Below, one piece after another: positions 7,958-16,558 of a DNA stretch of 41,071 nucleotides. Source of the stretch: Methanoregula sp. (lineage in GTDB: Archaea; Halobacteriota; Methanomicrobia; Methanomicrobiales; Methanospirillaceae); assembly GCA_023228295.1 (NCBI GenBank), contig JALOBP010000013.1:1-41071 (forward strand). The letters run 5' to 3'. Positions within the stretch are counted from its first letter, which is position 1. Every line of letters starts with the position of its first letter. The position numbers and the translations under genes are program-made. A model generated the notes under the pieces. It made no database searches and was not told where the DNA came from. It saw only the letters and a list, made by a program, of their open reading frames with translations.

Positions 7958-8239
7958 TTACCCGAAGATCCGGGGCCATAGCCAGATGATCAATACCGCA
8001 TGCAGGACCGCGAAGAGAGGGACAAGGTAAAATTTTACCTGCCGGGTCTTGTGCCGGAACACCTTCATTGCTGCAACAGCACCAAAAGGCCCGAGTGCCG
8101 CAAGGATCAGGAGCGTGGTTTCCGGAGTCCTCCATGTGCTGGCTTTTGCTTTGAGCTTGTCACGGGCGAACGCGCCAAAGGCGAGTACGTTCAGACAGGC
8201 ATACCCTGTTCCGATGACAAGGAGTTGTGTGGTGTCCAT
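7958..8239 (-). CDS. DUF1294 family membrane protein
   Basis: 93 residues with three membrane helices. The central motif FARDKLKAK...WRTPETTLLILAALG followed by GPFGAVAAMKVFRHKT is the DUF1294 signature. A GGAG lies 4-7 bases before the ATG at 8239. Function unknown. In some bacteria this domain is fused to a cold-shock domain; here it is free-standing. Confidence 0.8.
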   Translation of the reverse strand: MDTTQLLVIGTGYACLNVLAFGAFARDKLKAKASTWRTPETTLLILAALGPFGAVAAMKVFRHKTRQVKFYLVPLFAVLHAVLIIWLWPRIFG

Positions 8240-8270
8240 GATTCTCCGTAATTAAAACCAGATTCAGGGA

Positions 8271-8792
8271 TTATTCCTGAAGGGTAAACCGCCAGCGACA
8301 GAACATCCCTTCCGGGTGGGGATCCGGCGGGGCAAACTCGCATTCCACACGGATGCGGGGATCGATCTCACGGGCAAACGAGGTGAACTCAGCCCGGTGC
8401 ATCTCGCGGCAGACATATTCCCCGTCCCCCCGTCTGAGCCGGGCTTCCTGGGTAGGGCACGACGGGACTTCGATGAACACTTCGCCCTCCTTTTCGATGA
8501 TGGTGTAGCCTACGATCATCGCCCACGGGAAATGATGAAGGGCTTTTACAAAGCCGGCCAGTCCTTTCTCGGTGATGTCAAACCTGCGGACAAGGTCCTT
8601 TGCCGCCATGCCGGCAACCTTCCCCCAGACCTGCTCGTTGATCTTCTCTGCAACCGGCTGTCCATACTGCCCGGAGATGTTGATGAACCAGAACGCATCC
8701 ACAACGCGGTAATGCCAGAGCAGGAACTCAACATACTGGCGTTTCTCCGTATCGTTCATCCGGTCAAAGAGGTTAAGGTTCATCCCGTTCAT
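8271..8792 (-). CDS. Conserved methanogen protein (DUF6125-like)
   Basis: 173 residues. ATG 8792 is preceded by GGGTGAT with a 7-base spacer. The sequence opens with NDTEKRQYVEFLLWHYRVVDAFWFI and contains CPTQEARLRRGDGEYVCREMH. It resembles soluble proteins annotated DUF6125 in methanogens and other anaerobes. Three cysteines (in VPSCPTQ, YVCREM and RVECEF) could bind metal or act in catalysis. No enzymatic role is established that I know of. It ends 31 bases before the DUF1294 start and could share its transcript. Confidence 0.55.
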   Translation of the reverse strand: MNGMNLNLFDRMNDTEKRQYVEFLLWHYRVVDAFWFINISGQYGQPVAEKINEQVWGKVAGMAAKDLVRRFDITEKGLAGFVKALHHFPWAMIVGYTIIEKEGEVFIEVPSCPTQEARLRRGDGEYVCREMHRAEFTSFAREIDPRIRVECEFAPPDPHPEGMFCRWRFTLQE

Positions 8793-8963
8793 GCTGAATC
8801 ACCCGCCATTGATGATTACAACGTGTTCCCGCTCAGGATATCAAGATAGTTATTTTTGCTACGAGGGGGTTCCTGCATATTGAACGTCTGATGGAATAAT
8901 TTGATCATCTGATTCGTAAAAAACCGCAATGTTTGCATCCGTGCAGAACATAATCTGATCCTC

Positions 8964-9332
8964 ATGCAGGATCTCACGGTTGACCGGATTATTGCCGTCC
9001 ATGCGGAGGTCATCGCACGGGACGGTGGCGACAGCCGGATCATCTCCGAGGCAAATCTTCACGAACTGGTCTTCCGGGTAAATCTCCTTACCGATCCAAT
9101 CCCCCGGGCGGCTCTTACCCTGTTCTCCCTTGTTGCATACCCGGCGTTCCGGGAAGGGAACGAGAGGATCGCACAGGAACTGGCTGCACGGATCCTTGAA
9201 GAGGGCAGGTATGTGATCTCCATCGAGAACTCAGGGGAACTCAGCCGATTGGCGGAAGGTATCACGGCGTTCACCGTTGAGCCGGAGGACATCGAGGCAT
9301 GGTTTGCTGCACATGCCAAAAAAAAAGGGTGA
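8964..9332 (+). CDS. Degenerate Fic/Doc-like protein
   Basis: 122 residues. TVDRIIAVHAEVIARDGG and AYPAFREGNERIAQELAARIL match the Doc (death-on-curing) branch of the Fic fold. The active-site signature of the family is HxFxxGN(K/E)R; here it reads PAFREGNER, so the catalytic His is replaced by Pro while the anion-hole GN and the Arg are kept. The protein is therefore unlikely to transfer AMP or phosphate. No antitoxin gene (Phd-like) is adjacent. It may have been retained for a non-enzymatic or binding role. Ends 9 bases before the convergent phzF gene. Confidence 0.7.
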   Translation: MQDLTVDRIIAVHAEVIARDGGDSRIISEANLHELVFRVNLLTDPIPRAALTLFSLVAYPAFREGNERIAQELAARILEEGRYVISIENSGELSRLAEGITAFTVEPEDIEAWFAAHAKKKG

Positions 9333-9341
9333 GACAACACA

Positions 9342-10232
9342 TTACTGTAAGAGATATTCACCTTCAATCCGGACGACCGCGTTCCCGCCAAAGAAGACGG
9401 TCCGCTGTTTTTCCGACGCATCGCTGACCAGTCGTATGATATTGGGATGGTCGCGGCTCCTGCCCTGTTCGATCCGGATCATCTTCCCGTCCCATGCTCC
9501 GCTCGCCAGGAGATGATATCCCAATGCTGCATTACCGGATCCCGTGGCAGGGTCTTCGAGATAGCCAAAGGCCGGTGCAAACACCCGCGTGCGGTAAGCA
9601 GCGCCATCGGTTGAGACTTCTGCGGTGTGGACAAGGACGATCTCAATACCGTGACGGATGCAGAACTCTTTAAGGTGCTGCTGGTCGGGACGGGTGGCAA
9701 GCAGGGCAGCTAGTGAATGCAGGGGGACAATAAGCGTAACAAGGCCGGCACTGATGACCGTGATCCCACCTGGGCTGACAATCTCCCCGGGCGGGAGTTT
9801 CAGGGCTGCAGCAACAGCGTCCGGATCTATTTCAGTTTTCGGGGTTGATAACAGGGGTGCGCTGACGAAGACCGCATCTTCTTCTGCGATCGTGTTCCGG
9901 ATAAGGATCTGCCGGTCCCCGATATGGATACTGATGATGGGATTTCGCAGGAGATCGGGATCGTATTTTATCAGGTCATTCATGGCAGCTACGGTACCAT
10001 GGCCGCAGAATGCAACCTCGCATTCAGAGGAGAAGAACCGGAGGGTGACGATATCATTCTCCCGGTACACATAGACAACCTCGCTGACGCACCCGGCCAT
10101 CTCGCGGGCGATCTGCTGCATCTGGTCCGGTGAGATTGCATCTGGCCTGTCAAGGTAGATGCAGCCCGCGGGATTCCCGCCAGAACCGCTATACACGAAC
10201 GCATCAATTTTTTTAAACCGGAGCCGTTGCAT
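9342..10232 (-). CDS. PhzF-family isomerase
   Basis: 296 residues from ATG 10232 (MQRLRFKKIDAF); an ATG at 10256 adds eight polar residues and is less likely. Family marks in order: KIDAFVYSGSGGNPAGCIYL, the SEVVYVY strand near the usual catalytic Glu, FFSSECEVAFCGHGT, and EDPATGSGNAALGYHLL. The fold is a diaminopimelate-epimerase-like duplicated barrel. PhzF homologues isomerise small acids, but outside phenazine clusters the substrate is normally unknown, as here: no phenazine genes are visible. Length is normal. Confidence 0.85.
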   Translation of the reverse strand: MQRLRFKKIDAFVYSGSGGNPAGCIYLDRPDAISPDQMQQIAREMAGCVSEVVYVYRENDIVTLRFFSSECEVAFCGHGTVAAMNDLIKYDPDLLRNPIISIHIGDRQILIRNTIAEEDAVFVSAPLLSTPKTEIDPDAVAAALKLPPGEIVSPGGITVISAGLVTLIVPLHSLAALLATRPDQQHLKEFCIRHGIEIVLVHTAEVSTDGAAYRTRVFAPAFGYLEDPATGSGNAALGYHLLASGAWDGKMIRIEQGRSRDHPNIIRLVSDASEKQRTVFFGGNAVVRIEGEYLLQ

Positions 10233-10364
10233 GGTATCTCTCGTCCGCCTCGTCATGCTTTGCCGGAAGACCCGGACATCGCGGACTTCAGCGTGTCCGG
10301 GAGATATCCGCCTTCAAAGGTAATCAACATTCATAACCGTGCCGTTCCTGCGATACGGGCCTCC

Positions 10365-11492
10365 TCATATCCCTAGGGTCATCTGGCACGGGTCCGGTTT
10401 CTCACAGGAGGAGAGCCGGATGCCGACAAGCCGGACCTTTCTTCCGTCATACATCTCCCGCAGGAGCTCCTGCGAACAGGCCCGGATCGGTTCTGCATTG
10501 CCGGTCATATGGAGGAGTGTCCGGGATTTGGTACGGGTGACAAAACCCTGGTACCGGATCTTGACCGTCACGGTCCGACAACGACAGTGTTCATCTTCCA
10601 GAGCCTGGTGCACTGCAACCGCAAGAGCATTCAGGCTGGACATAAGGCGGGCCGGATCATCCGTATCAGAATCAAATGTAGTCTCGCGGGACAGGGATTT
10701 AATCCCATCATACTCCTCAAGTTCGGCGGTATCGTTTCCCAGCGCCAGCGCATGGAGGGAGACTGCCCCGCGGCCGAACCGGCCGAGCAGCACCTGGATA
10801 TCAGTAGCGGCAAGATCTCCAACAGTCCGGATTCCCAGTTCGAGAAGGTGTAATTCGGCTTTCTTCCCGACACCGGGAATTTTGTTTACAGGCAGGGGTG
10901 CAAGAAACGCCCGGATGTCTCCGGGTTCCACTACGGTCAGCCCGTTGGGTTTGTGAAAGTCCGATGCGATCTTTGCCACGGTCTTTCCCGGGGCAATCCC
11001 GATCGAACAGGTAAGTCCAAAACGAGACTGGAGATCTTCCCGGATTTGGCCGGCCAGCGATACCGCTGCCCCGAACGAGCCGCAGGGGCTGAGATCGAGA
11101 TACGCCTCATCGATGCTCACCTGAAGGAAACGGAACCCCGTTGATCTGAGCAACTCCATGATCCCGCCGGAAATCCGGGAATAATAATCAAAATCCGGGG
11201 GGAGGAATATTGCATGCGGGCAGAGAACATATGCCTGCGAGACCGGCATCGCGGACCTGATGCCAAACGCCCGGGCTTCGTAGGAGCAGGTACAGGCAAC
11301 ACCGCGACCCTTTCCCTCTTTGGGGTCGGAGCCGATGACAACCGGTTTGCCCCGAAGTTCCGGCCGCCGCTGGACCTCCACGGAGGCATAGAAACTGTCC
11401 ATATCAACATGGAGGATGATCCGTTCCGGGCGGGTATCCTGCGATGATGGCAGGGATGTCATTGCGGGATTTGTGCGGGGGATCGACATCAT
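10365..11492 (-). CDS. dinB: DNA polymerase IV (Y-family, DinB/Dpo4)
   Basis: 375 residues from the ATG at 11492, which overlaps the stop of the upstream gene as ATGA and has GGAGAT 5 bases upstream. The Y-family marks are present: HVDMDSFYASVE (first catalytic Asp), the GVACTCSYEARAFG finger motif, SIDEAYLDLS (catalytic Asp-Glu), and the helix-hairpin-helix KIPGVGKKAELHL. A little-finger domain follows. It copies across damaged bases. The C-terminus ends in QMTLGI, a shortened form of a PCNA-binding box (Qxx(L/I/M)xx-aromatic). Translational coupling to the Nre gene places both in one DNA-damage unit. Confidence 0.95.
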   Translation of the reverse strand: MMSIPRTNPAMTSLPSSQDTRPERIILHVDMDSFYASVEVQRRPELRGKPVVIGSDPKEGKGRGVACTCSYEARAFGIRSAMPVSQAYVLCPHAIFLPPDFDYYSRISGGIMELLRSTGFRFLQVSIDEAYLDLSPCGSFGAAVSLAGQIREDLQSRFGLTCSIGIAPGKTVAKIASDFHKPNGLTVVEPGDIRAFLAPLPVNKIPGVGKKAELHLLELGIRTVGDLAATDIQVLLGRFGRGAVSLHALALGNDTAELEEYDGIKSLSRETTFDSDTDDPARLMSSLNALAVAVHQALEDEHCRCRTVTVKIRYQGFVTRTKSRTLLHMTGNAEPIRACSQELLREMYDGRKVRLVGIRLSSCEKPDPCQMTLGI

Positions 11493-12700
11493 CTCGTATC
11501 TCCAGGTCCTGAAAAGTCCGAAAGGGTACACTGGCGCTGGCGGATCATTGTCCGGAGAAGCTCGCCTTCTTCAATGAAACGCCGGACGGGAAGGGTAAAC
11601 GTATTCCCGATATGCGCAAGAGCCGAACGGATGTCCTCAAACTCTGATGCCGGCTGGTTCATGGCATTCCGGACATTCTCCCGGACATTGAAGACCCCCA
11701 TTGGAACGTAGCCCTTGTGGGCCTCCCGGAGGATGATCGCCCCCGCCTGCTCCTGTTGCCGTGCCAGCGCTTCCAGCACCGCCATCTTGCAGGAGTAATA
11801 GCAGCCGCCAAGATGAGAGTATGTTGTCTTTTTCTTCCGGCCTTCATGATCCGAGAAGACCAGCTCCTCGTTCCCGATGACACGGAGGAACGCCTCCGAC
11901 CATTCATACTGCCACCCGGTCGGCATGAGGAGCACGGCATAGTTGTTGTGGAGGCTTGAAAACTCGTGCACCCGCCACGTATCGATCACCGTGTTCTTTT
12001 TCACATCCATAAGGAGCCGGTCGCCGATGGTGGTGTCGCAGGCGGTGATCGACCAGCGGGTCGGGACAAGATGCCGTCCCTTGCTCCTGCCCATCGTCCC
12101 TACGGAGAACGCTTTCTGGATATTCGAGAACGGCACACCCTGTTTGTGCAGGCCCATCACGGCATCGGCAGCGGGGAGGTCTGTATCGTAAAAGACAGAT
12201 TCAAGGTTCCGGTTCCAGCGCCCGGCACTGGTCTCGAACCGTTCGATCTCCGCGCTGGGACCAAAAGGGGTATGTTCTTCAGAGAACGTGGTGCCGACCG
12301 GTGCGCTGCTGAACGCCACATCGCTCTCGACCGATGAGGTGGAGAGGGAGATCTCCTGGAGCTGTTCCACGAACCGTGTGTCAAGATCAGAGGCGTCAAC
12401 CATCCGCTTGCCCCTCACAAGACCGAGACGGTACCCGATGATCTCTTCCTGCGTCTTGTTTTCAGTAATCCAGCTCTCGGGAGTATCCATTATCGCCGTA
12501 TCCCCGTGCAGGGGTGTGACAAGCGGGCCGGCATAGACGTGCGGATAGTTCCAGCTCCCGATAAAAACCGATGGCGGGGAACTACCGGTCAGTTCCTTAT
12601 CCAGGGGAACCGACTGCATAGGCATCGTCAATGCCGTCAATTGCCGGAGATACGCACTCTTGCCGATCATGTCCTGTATTGTCTGTCTGTCACAGCCCAT
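11489..12700 (-). CDS. Nre-family DNA repair protein
   Basis: 403 residues. SSPPSVFIGSWNYPHVYAGPL near the N-terminus, the MDTPESWI segment and GGCYYSCKMAVLEAL towards the C-terminus match archaeal Nre (DUF650/DUF651) proteins, which take part in repair of DNA damage and bind PCNA. A PCNA-interacting motif QCTLSDF lies at residues 390-396, seven residues from the end. The N-terminal CxxC zinc motif found in many NreA proteins is absent: only one Cys (residue 3) precedes the domain. The stop codon overlaps the dinB start, so the two are translationally coupled. Starts after a 110-base gap from the glutaredoxin-like gene. Confidence 0.85.
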   Translation of the reverse strand: MGCDRQTIQDMIGKSAYLRQLTALTMPMQSVPLDKELTGSSPPSVFIGSWNYPHVYAGPLVTPLHGDTAIMDTPESWITENKTQEEIIGYRLGLVRGKRMVDASDLDTRFVEQLQEISLSTSSVESDVAFSSAPVGTTFSEEHTPFGPSAEIERFETSAGRWNRNLESVFYDTDLPAADAVMGLHKQGVPFSNIQKAFSVGTMGRSKGRHLVPTRWSITACDTTIGDRLLMDVKKNTVIDTWRVHEFSSLHNNYAVLLMPTGWQYEWSEAFLRVIGNEELVFSDHEGRKKKTTYSHLGGCYYSCKMAVLEALARQQEQAGAIILREAHKGYVPMGVFNVRENVRNAMNQPASEFEDIRSALAHIGNTFTLPVRRFIEEGELLRTMIRQRQCTLSDFSGPGDTR

Positions 12701-12812
12701 TTAAACACGGAACCGTGCAGGGAGAAAGTAATCATCCGGGGGGATGTGGCGAGTACTGACATATTCTGGAGCGGCAATTAAATGTCAGGGAGGATACAAA
12801 GGGTGGGTAAAA

Positions 12813-13103
12813 TCAGGAAATGGTAGGTGACGCCTGGCCTGCAAGGTCGAGCACCGCCTCGCGGATCAGGGCACCGTCCCAGAACAGGTCGTCATTGGTC
12901 AGGACATTATGGATACGGTTCTCGCTGCGCACTCCAATAACGGGCGGTTCGAGGGCAGTACAACCGTTCTCCCTGAGTTCGCTGACCGCTTCCGGGTTCC
13001 GGATATTGATCTCAAGGTACTGGACACCCTCTTTGTGAAGGGCCCCTTTTAGTTCTTCGCACTGCGGGTGTTTTTCCTGTGAATAGAGGATCACTTCAGC
13101 CAT
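12813..13103 (-). CDS. Glutaredoxin-like protein, single active-site Cys
   Basis: 96 residues from ATG 13103 (MAEVILYSQEKHPQCEELK); the in-frame ATG at 13163 adds an unlikely Cys/Trp-rich stretch. The thioredoxin-fold order is visible: beta strand VILYSQ, active-site loop, helix, VQYLEINIRNPEAVSELRENGC, then the cis-Pro region EPPVIGV. The loop reads KHPQC, so only one Cys occupies the place of the usual CxxC. It cannot be a normal dithiol glutaredoxin. It may be a binding or persulfide-type variant. Function uncertain. Confidence 0.7.
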   Translation of the reverse strand: MAEVILYSQEKHPQCEELKGALHKEGVQYLEINIRNPEAVSELRENGCTALEPPVIGVRSENRIHNVLTNDDLFWDGALIREAVLDLAGQASPTIS

Positions 13104-13288
13104 AATCTGCCATCCATAAACTCCGGCACTACAAGCCCATACCGCCAACAGATGGCGGGGCATTCATCTGGAGTTTTACTAAACTAAACAGGACCGGAAC
13201 AGGGTATAAATTGGGAGGATGACTACGGTTCAATAGAGCGATGGCCGGAGTTCAATGGCCGTCGGCAGAAATTTCCCGGGCAAGGATG

Positions 13289-13771
13289 TTATCTTCGGAC
13301 CGTGTAGCCTGCCCGGGTAAGGGTTGTGATCATCGCATCTTCCCAGCGCCGGTCATCCGGTTCATTATGGTGTTCAACGCAATCCTCCCAAATCCGGTTC
13401 AGAAGTGGATCATCGGAGACAAGCGACCGTATATGCGGGATCTTTCCTACCCGCCGCCCGCGGGGATTCAATATGAGCAGGCGCCAGCACTGGTAATCCC
13501 GGCAGATCTCCGGGCGGGTGTGATGCACTGTGCAGAAGGCCAGATCGCTTCCGGGCTGGTAACGGAAGAACGGGCAGGCCAAGGGAATTTTTTCAAAGAT
13601 CGTCTTGTCATCGAACAACGCGTGCTTGTCGGGGTCAACAGTGACCAGAGTATCCTCATTGGTATACTTGTTGTGGATACGGTAGCGATAGTACCCATAC
13701 TCTTTTTCGATACTATGGACTAGCCCGAGGTGTGCACAGCACTCCCCGCACTGGAAACATTCGAACACCAT
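13289..13771 (-). CDS. YkgJ-family cysteine-cluster protein
   Basis: 160 residues from ATG 13771 (MVFECFQCGECC), 11 bases after the stop of the DUF155 gene; an ATG further upstream (13849) overlaps that gene and is unlikely. Cysteines at 5, 8, 11 and 12 and the central ACPFF...FCTVHHTRPEICRDYQCW form the family's metal or Fe-S site. The C-terminus ends in RAGYTVRR. A pseudogene at 20705 has the same architecture and ending, so the two are paralogues. Function unknown. Probably co-transcribed with the DUF155 gene. Confidence 0.8.
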   Translation of the reverse strand: MVFECFQCGECCAHLGLVHSIEKEYGYYRYRIHNKYTNEDTLVTVDPDKHALFDDKTIFEKIPLACPFFRYQPGSDLAFCTVHHTRPEICRDYQCWRLLILNPRGRRVGKIPHIRSLVSDDPLLNRIWEDCVEHHNEPDDRRWEDAMITTLTRAGYTVRR

Positions 13772-13782
13772 GACCTGCGGTC

Positions 13783-14847
13783 TTATTTCCCAATCGCCTG
13801 CCAGATAGCAAACACGAACTCCATGGCGATCAGGATGATGATGATCCATTCGAGGAAATTCGAGTGCTGGATCCTCACTTCATCCGAGAGCATGGAGTAA
13901 TTTTCCTGGATCACCTCGATCTTCCGGCTGACGCTCTCGCTCCACTGGTGGCTCCGGAGCACTTTTAATGCCGTGGCATAAACACGGGCATAATAGACAT
14001 CCTCGGTGACCTTGATGAGGTTGTCAACCTTCTCGATGGTCTCGGAGATCCCGGCCGAGGTCTCCATGAGCTTCACCATGATCGCATGGTACTGACGGCT
14101 CCTGCGGAAGGACGAGAGCCGGTCGGCATGCTCGATCTCGTCATACATCTTCTCCATCTCCCGGGTCAGTTCCCGGTCATAATACCGGAGTTCCAGCACC
14201 TGCACATTGGCAAACTCGATCAGGTCGAGAAGATCGGCCGGGCTCTCGGGGTTGCAGAGGAGGGCCGAGTCCCATGACAGGATAGCGAGGTCGTCTGTTG
14301 TGTAGCTGAGCGAGTTCTTGATGATCTCTTCGCGCATCTGGGCGGATATATTCGCCTTCTCACCAATCAGGAGGGGAACCGGGTCTACTGCATCGTTACG
14401 ACGATCGGTAACGTAAATCGAGTAGTCCTCGAAGAAATCCGGGTCGATAGCAAAATTCTTGATGTGCGGACGGACGATCTCGCCAAGGGTCTTGAGATAC
14501 TGCACATAGAAATCCGAGAGCCCTTCCTGGCCCGCAAAAAGAAATGCGATCTCCTCAAGGGTATTTATGTCAGCATCAGGATTCTCGTACACAAAACAGA
14601 AACTGATAGCACCGATATCAAAGACCCGTGCCTGAACCGAGAACTCATACTGCTTTCCGTCCCGCTCGACCCGGATCGGGTGCATCTGGATCATCAGCGG
14701 TGGATCCTCGAGCATGATCGACTTCGGCTTCACCCGCACAAAACTCGTCCGTGCCGTGAAGTAATTCAGGGCAAGCGCCTTTTCAAGCCAGTCGAGATCG
14801 ATCTCCCGCCCAATGTCATATATCCGGTAAAACCGGAGCGATATCAT
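13783..14847 (-). CDS. RMD1/DUF155 family protein with C-terminal membrane anchor
   Basis: 354 residues, ATG 14847 preceded by GGGAGG 7 bases upstream. The body is the YagE/RMD1 (DUF155) domain, with EIAFLFAGQEGLSDF, YLKTLGEIVRPHI and a long helical region with coiled-coil character (about 215-320). One membrane helix near the C-terminus (LEWIIIILIAMEFVFAIW) is the hallmark of the family. Eukaryotic members (RMD1, RMND1) act at mitochondrial or other membranes, in translation or cytoskeletal roles. The archaeal role is unknown. The YkgJ gene follows 11 bases downstream. Confidence 0.85.
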   Translation of the reverse strand: MISLRFYRIYDIGREIDLDWLEKALALNYFTARTSFVRVKPKSIMLEDPPLMIQMHPIRVERDGKQYEFSVQARVFDIGAISFCFVYENPDADINTLEEIAFLFAGQEGLSDFYVQYLKTLGEIVRPHIKNFAIDPDFFEDYSIYVTDRRNDAVDPVPLLIGEKANISAQMREEIIKNSLSYTTDDLAILSWDSALLCNPESPADLLDLIEFANVQVLELRYYDRELTREMEKMYDEIEHADRLSSFRRSRQYHAIMVKLMETSAGISETIEKVDNLIKVTEDVYYARVYATALKVLRSHQWSESVSRKIEVIQENYSMLSDEVRIQHSNFLEWIIIILIAMEFVFAIWQAIGK

Positions 14848-14983
14848 GATCGTTCCTCCCTGTAGTCAGATTGATTGTCTGCAATAATGAAGAACAACGG
14901 AGATGATAAACTTTGCAGGCACATCAGACATTGATTCGGGAGATTTAGGGAAGGGTAAATCGAAAAAGATGTTCGGTTTCCGA

Positions 14984-15019
14984 ATAGTTCATGAAAAGAA
15001 CTATTATTTCCATGAACTA
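14984..15019. promoter_or_regulatory. Palindromic MarR operator in the exporter promoter
   Basis: ATAGTTC (14984-14990) and GAACTAT (14998-15004) form a perfect inverted repeat with a 7-base spacer. A third half-site, CATGAACTA (15011-15019), is the exact reverse complement of TAGTTCATG (14985-14993). So three half-sites lie 23-58 bases before the marR start, over the expected promoter. This fits autoregulation of marR and the two exporter genes. Confidence 0.75.
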
Positions 15020-15041
15020 ATCAGAGGATCAATGAAATGCT

Positions 15042-15488
15042 ATGGCTGACGATATTCAGGACAGGGTTGCAGACGGCCTTCTGGCGCTGATGCTATTGTA
15101 TCACCGGCATATCCTGAAGACCGGTCCGGGGATCTCCGGCATCCGGATTGCGCAGTACCGGGTGCTTGGCCTGCTGGTGAAATCAGGACCACTTTCCATG
15201 TCGGAGATTGGCAGGCGCCTGTATATCTCAAAACCCTCAATGACAACACTTGCCGATACCTTGATTGCGAACGGGTGGGCCGAACGTTGTAATGATCCGA
15301 AGGACCGGAGAGTCATCAATCTCGCCATCACACCAGAGGGAAAGGAGTATCTCCGGCAGGCATTTGAGATCTACAAAGGCGATGTGAGTGCGCTGCTCTC
15401 CGGCCTGGACGATCTGGACCTGCAACAGCTATCTGCAACTCTTGATGATCTGCAGCGGATTTTTTTGAAACTGGAGCGTGCGGGATGA
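15042..15488 (+). CDS. MarR-family transcriptional regulator
   Basis: 148 residues. A winged-helix domain (about 38-110) with LSMSEIGRRLYISKPSMTTLADTLIANGW (helix-turn-helix) and DPKDRRVINLAITPEGKEYL (the MarR wing), flanked by dimerisation helices at both ends. It starts 22 bases after a three-half-site palindromic operator and overlaps the ABC ATPase gene by four bases (ATGA). The likely role is ligand-controlled repression of the exporter operon and of itself. The ligand cannot be read from the sequence. Confidence 0.9.
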   Translation: MADDIQDRVADGLLALMLLYHRHILKTGPGISGIRIAQYRVLGLLVKSGPLSMSEIGRRLYISKPSMTTLADTLIANGWAERCNDPKDRRVINLAITPEGKEYLRQAFEIYKGDVSALLSGLDDLDLQQLSATLDDLQRIFLKLERAG

Positions 15489-16558
15489 CACGTGATCGGC
15501 CGGGTGTATTGGACACATCGGATCCGGCCACCGGGGGCGGGAGCGACAATTCGTCACGGCCGGCAGACCGGATCATCGTCATCGACCATGTTACCAAAAC
15601 GTTCCAGAGCAAAACCAAAACGGTTACTGCTGTCGATGATATCTCGTTTGACGTGATGCGGGGCGAGATATTCGGGCTTCTTGGCCCCAACGGGGCGGGT
15701 AAGAGTACCCTGATCCGGATCCTCACCACCCTCCTCCAGCCCACCACAGGTACCGCGTTTTTAAACAATTTTGAGATAACAAAATACCCCGAACAGGTCA
15801 GAGGCATCATCGGAGTCTGCCCCCAGAACAGCACGCTCGATCTCGAGCTCACTGCCTACGACAACCTCGAGTTTTACGGCAAACTCGTGAATGTTCCGGA
15901 CTCGATGCTCGACAACCGGATCTGGGAACTCCTCAGGATGACAGACCTGTCCGACCGCGCTTATATGCCGGTCGGGACCTTCTCGGGGGGGATGCGGAGA
16001 AAACTCGAGATCGTCCGGGCCTTCATCCACCACCCTCTCATTCTGTTCCTTGATGAGCCAACGATCGGGCTCGACCCGGAAGCAAGGCGGGAAGTCTGGC
16101 AGCAGATCGCCAGTCTCAACGAGGAGGAGACCACCATCATCCTGACAACGCATTATATGGACGAGGCGGAGAGACTCTGCAACCGGATCGCTTTTGTCGA
16201 CAAGGGAAAACTCATCTCGCTGGATACAACCGACAACCTGCGGCGGCTGATCCCTGCCGGGGACCTTATCGAGATTGGAGTGGCTGAGATCAACGATAGT
16301 GCCATCAGCGAGCTCCGCGCAAGCGGCCTTATCCACACAGTCGAGTACAAAGACCAGAAACTGATAATCACTGCCCAGAACGGGAGCAGGGTGCTGCCGG
16401 GCATTGTTGCGGTCTTTGAGAAATATGGTCTCCCCATGACCTCGATCTCGATCCGTCCGCCATCGCTTGAGGACGTGTTCATCTATCTCACCGGTAAAGA
16501 TCTGAGCGGCGGGGGCAACGGGAATGTGAATGCCAATGGCCGGGGGCATCCGCGATGA
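15485..16558 (+). CDS. ABC exporter ATP-binding protein (DrrA-like)
   Basis: 357 residues. A polar 30-residue head is followed by a complete nucleotide-binding domain: Walker A GPNGAGKST, Q-loop GVCPQNSTLDLELT, signature FSGGMRRKLEI, Walker B LILFLDEPTIGLDP and H-loop TTHYMDEAE. The C-terminal domain with SIRPPSLEDVFIYLTGKDL is typical of the DrrA/daunorubicin-type ABC-2 exporters. It ends in a Gly/Asn-rich tail. It overlaps marR upstream and the permease gene downstream by four bases each, so the three are one translationally coupled operon. Confidence 0.95.
   Translation: MTRDRPGVLDTSDPATGGGSDNSSRPADRIIVIDHVTKTFQSKTKTVTAVDDISFDVMRGEIFGLLGPNGAGKSTLIRILTTLLQPTTGTAFLNNFEITKYPEQVRGIIGVCPQNSTLDLELTAYDNLEFYGKLVNVPDSMLDNRIWELLRMTDLSDRAYMPVGTFSGGMRRKLEIVRAFIHHPLILFLDEPTIGLDPEARREVWQQIASLNEEETTIILTTHYMDEAERLCNRIAFVDKGKLISLDTTDNLRRLIPAGDLIEIGVAEINDSAISELRASGLIHTVEYKDQKLIITAQNGSRVLPGIVAVFEKYGLPMTSISIRPPSLEDVFIYLTGKDLSGGGNGNVNANGRGHPR

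Noticed and set aside
8964..10256. Toxin-antitoxin locus around the Doc-like gene
   Set aside because: No antitoxin-like small gene on either side, and the active-site His is missing.
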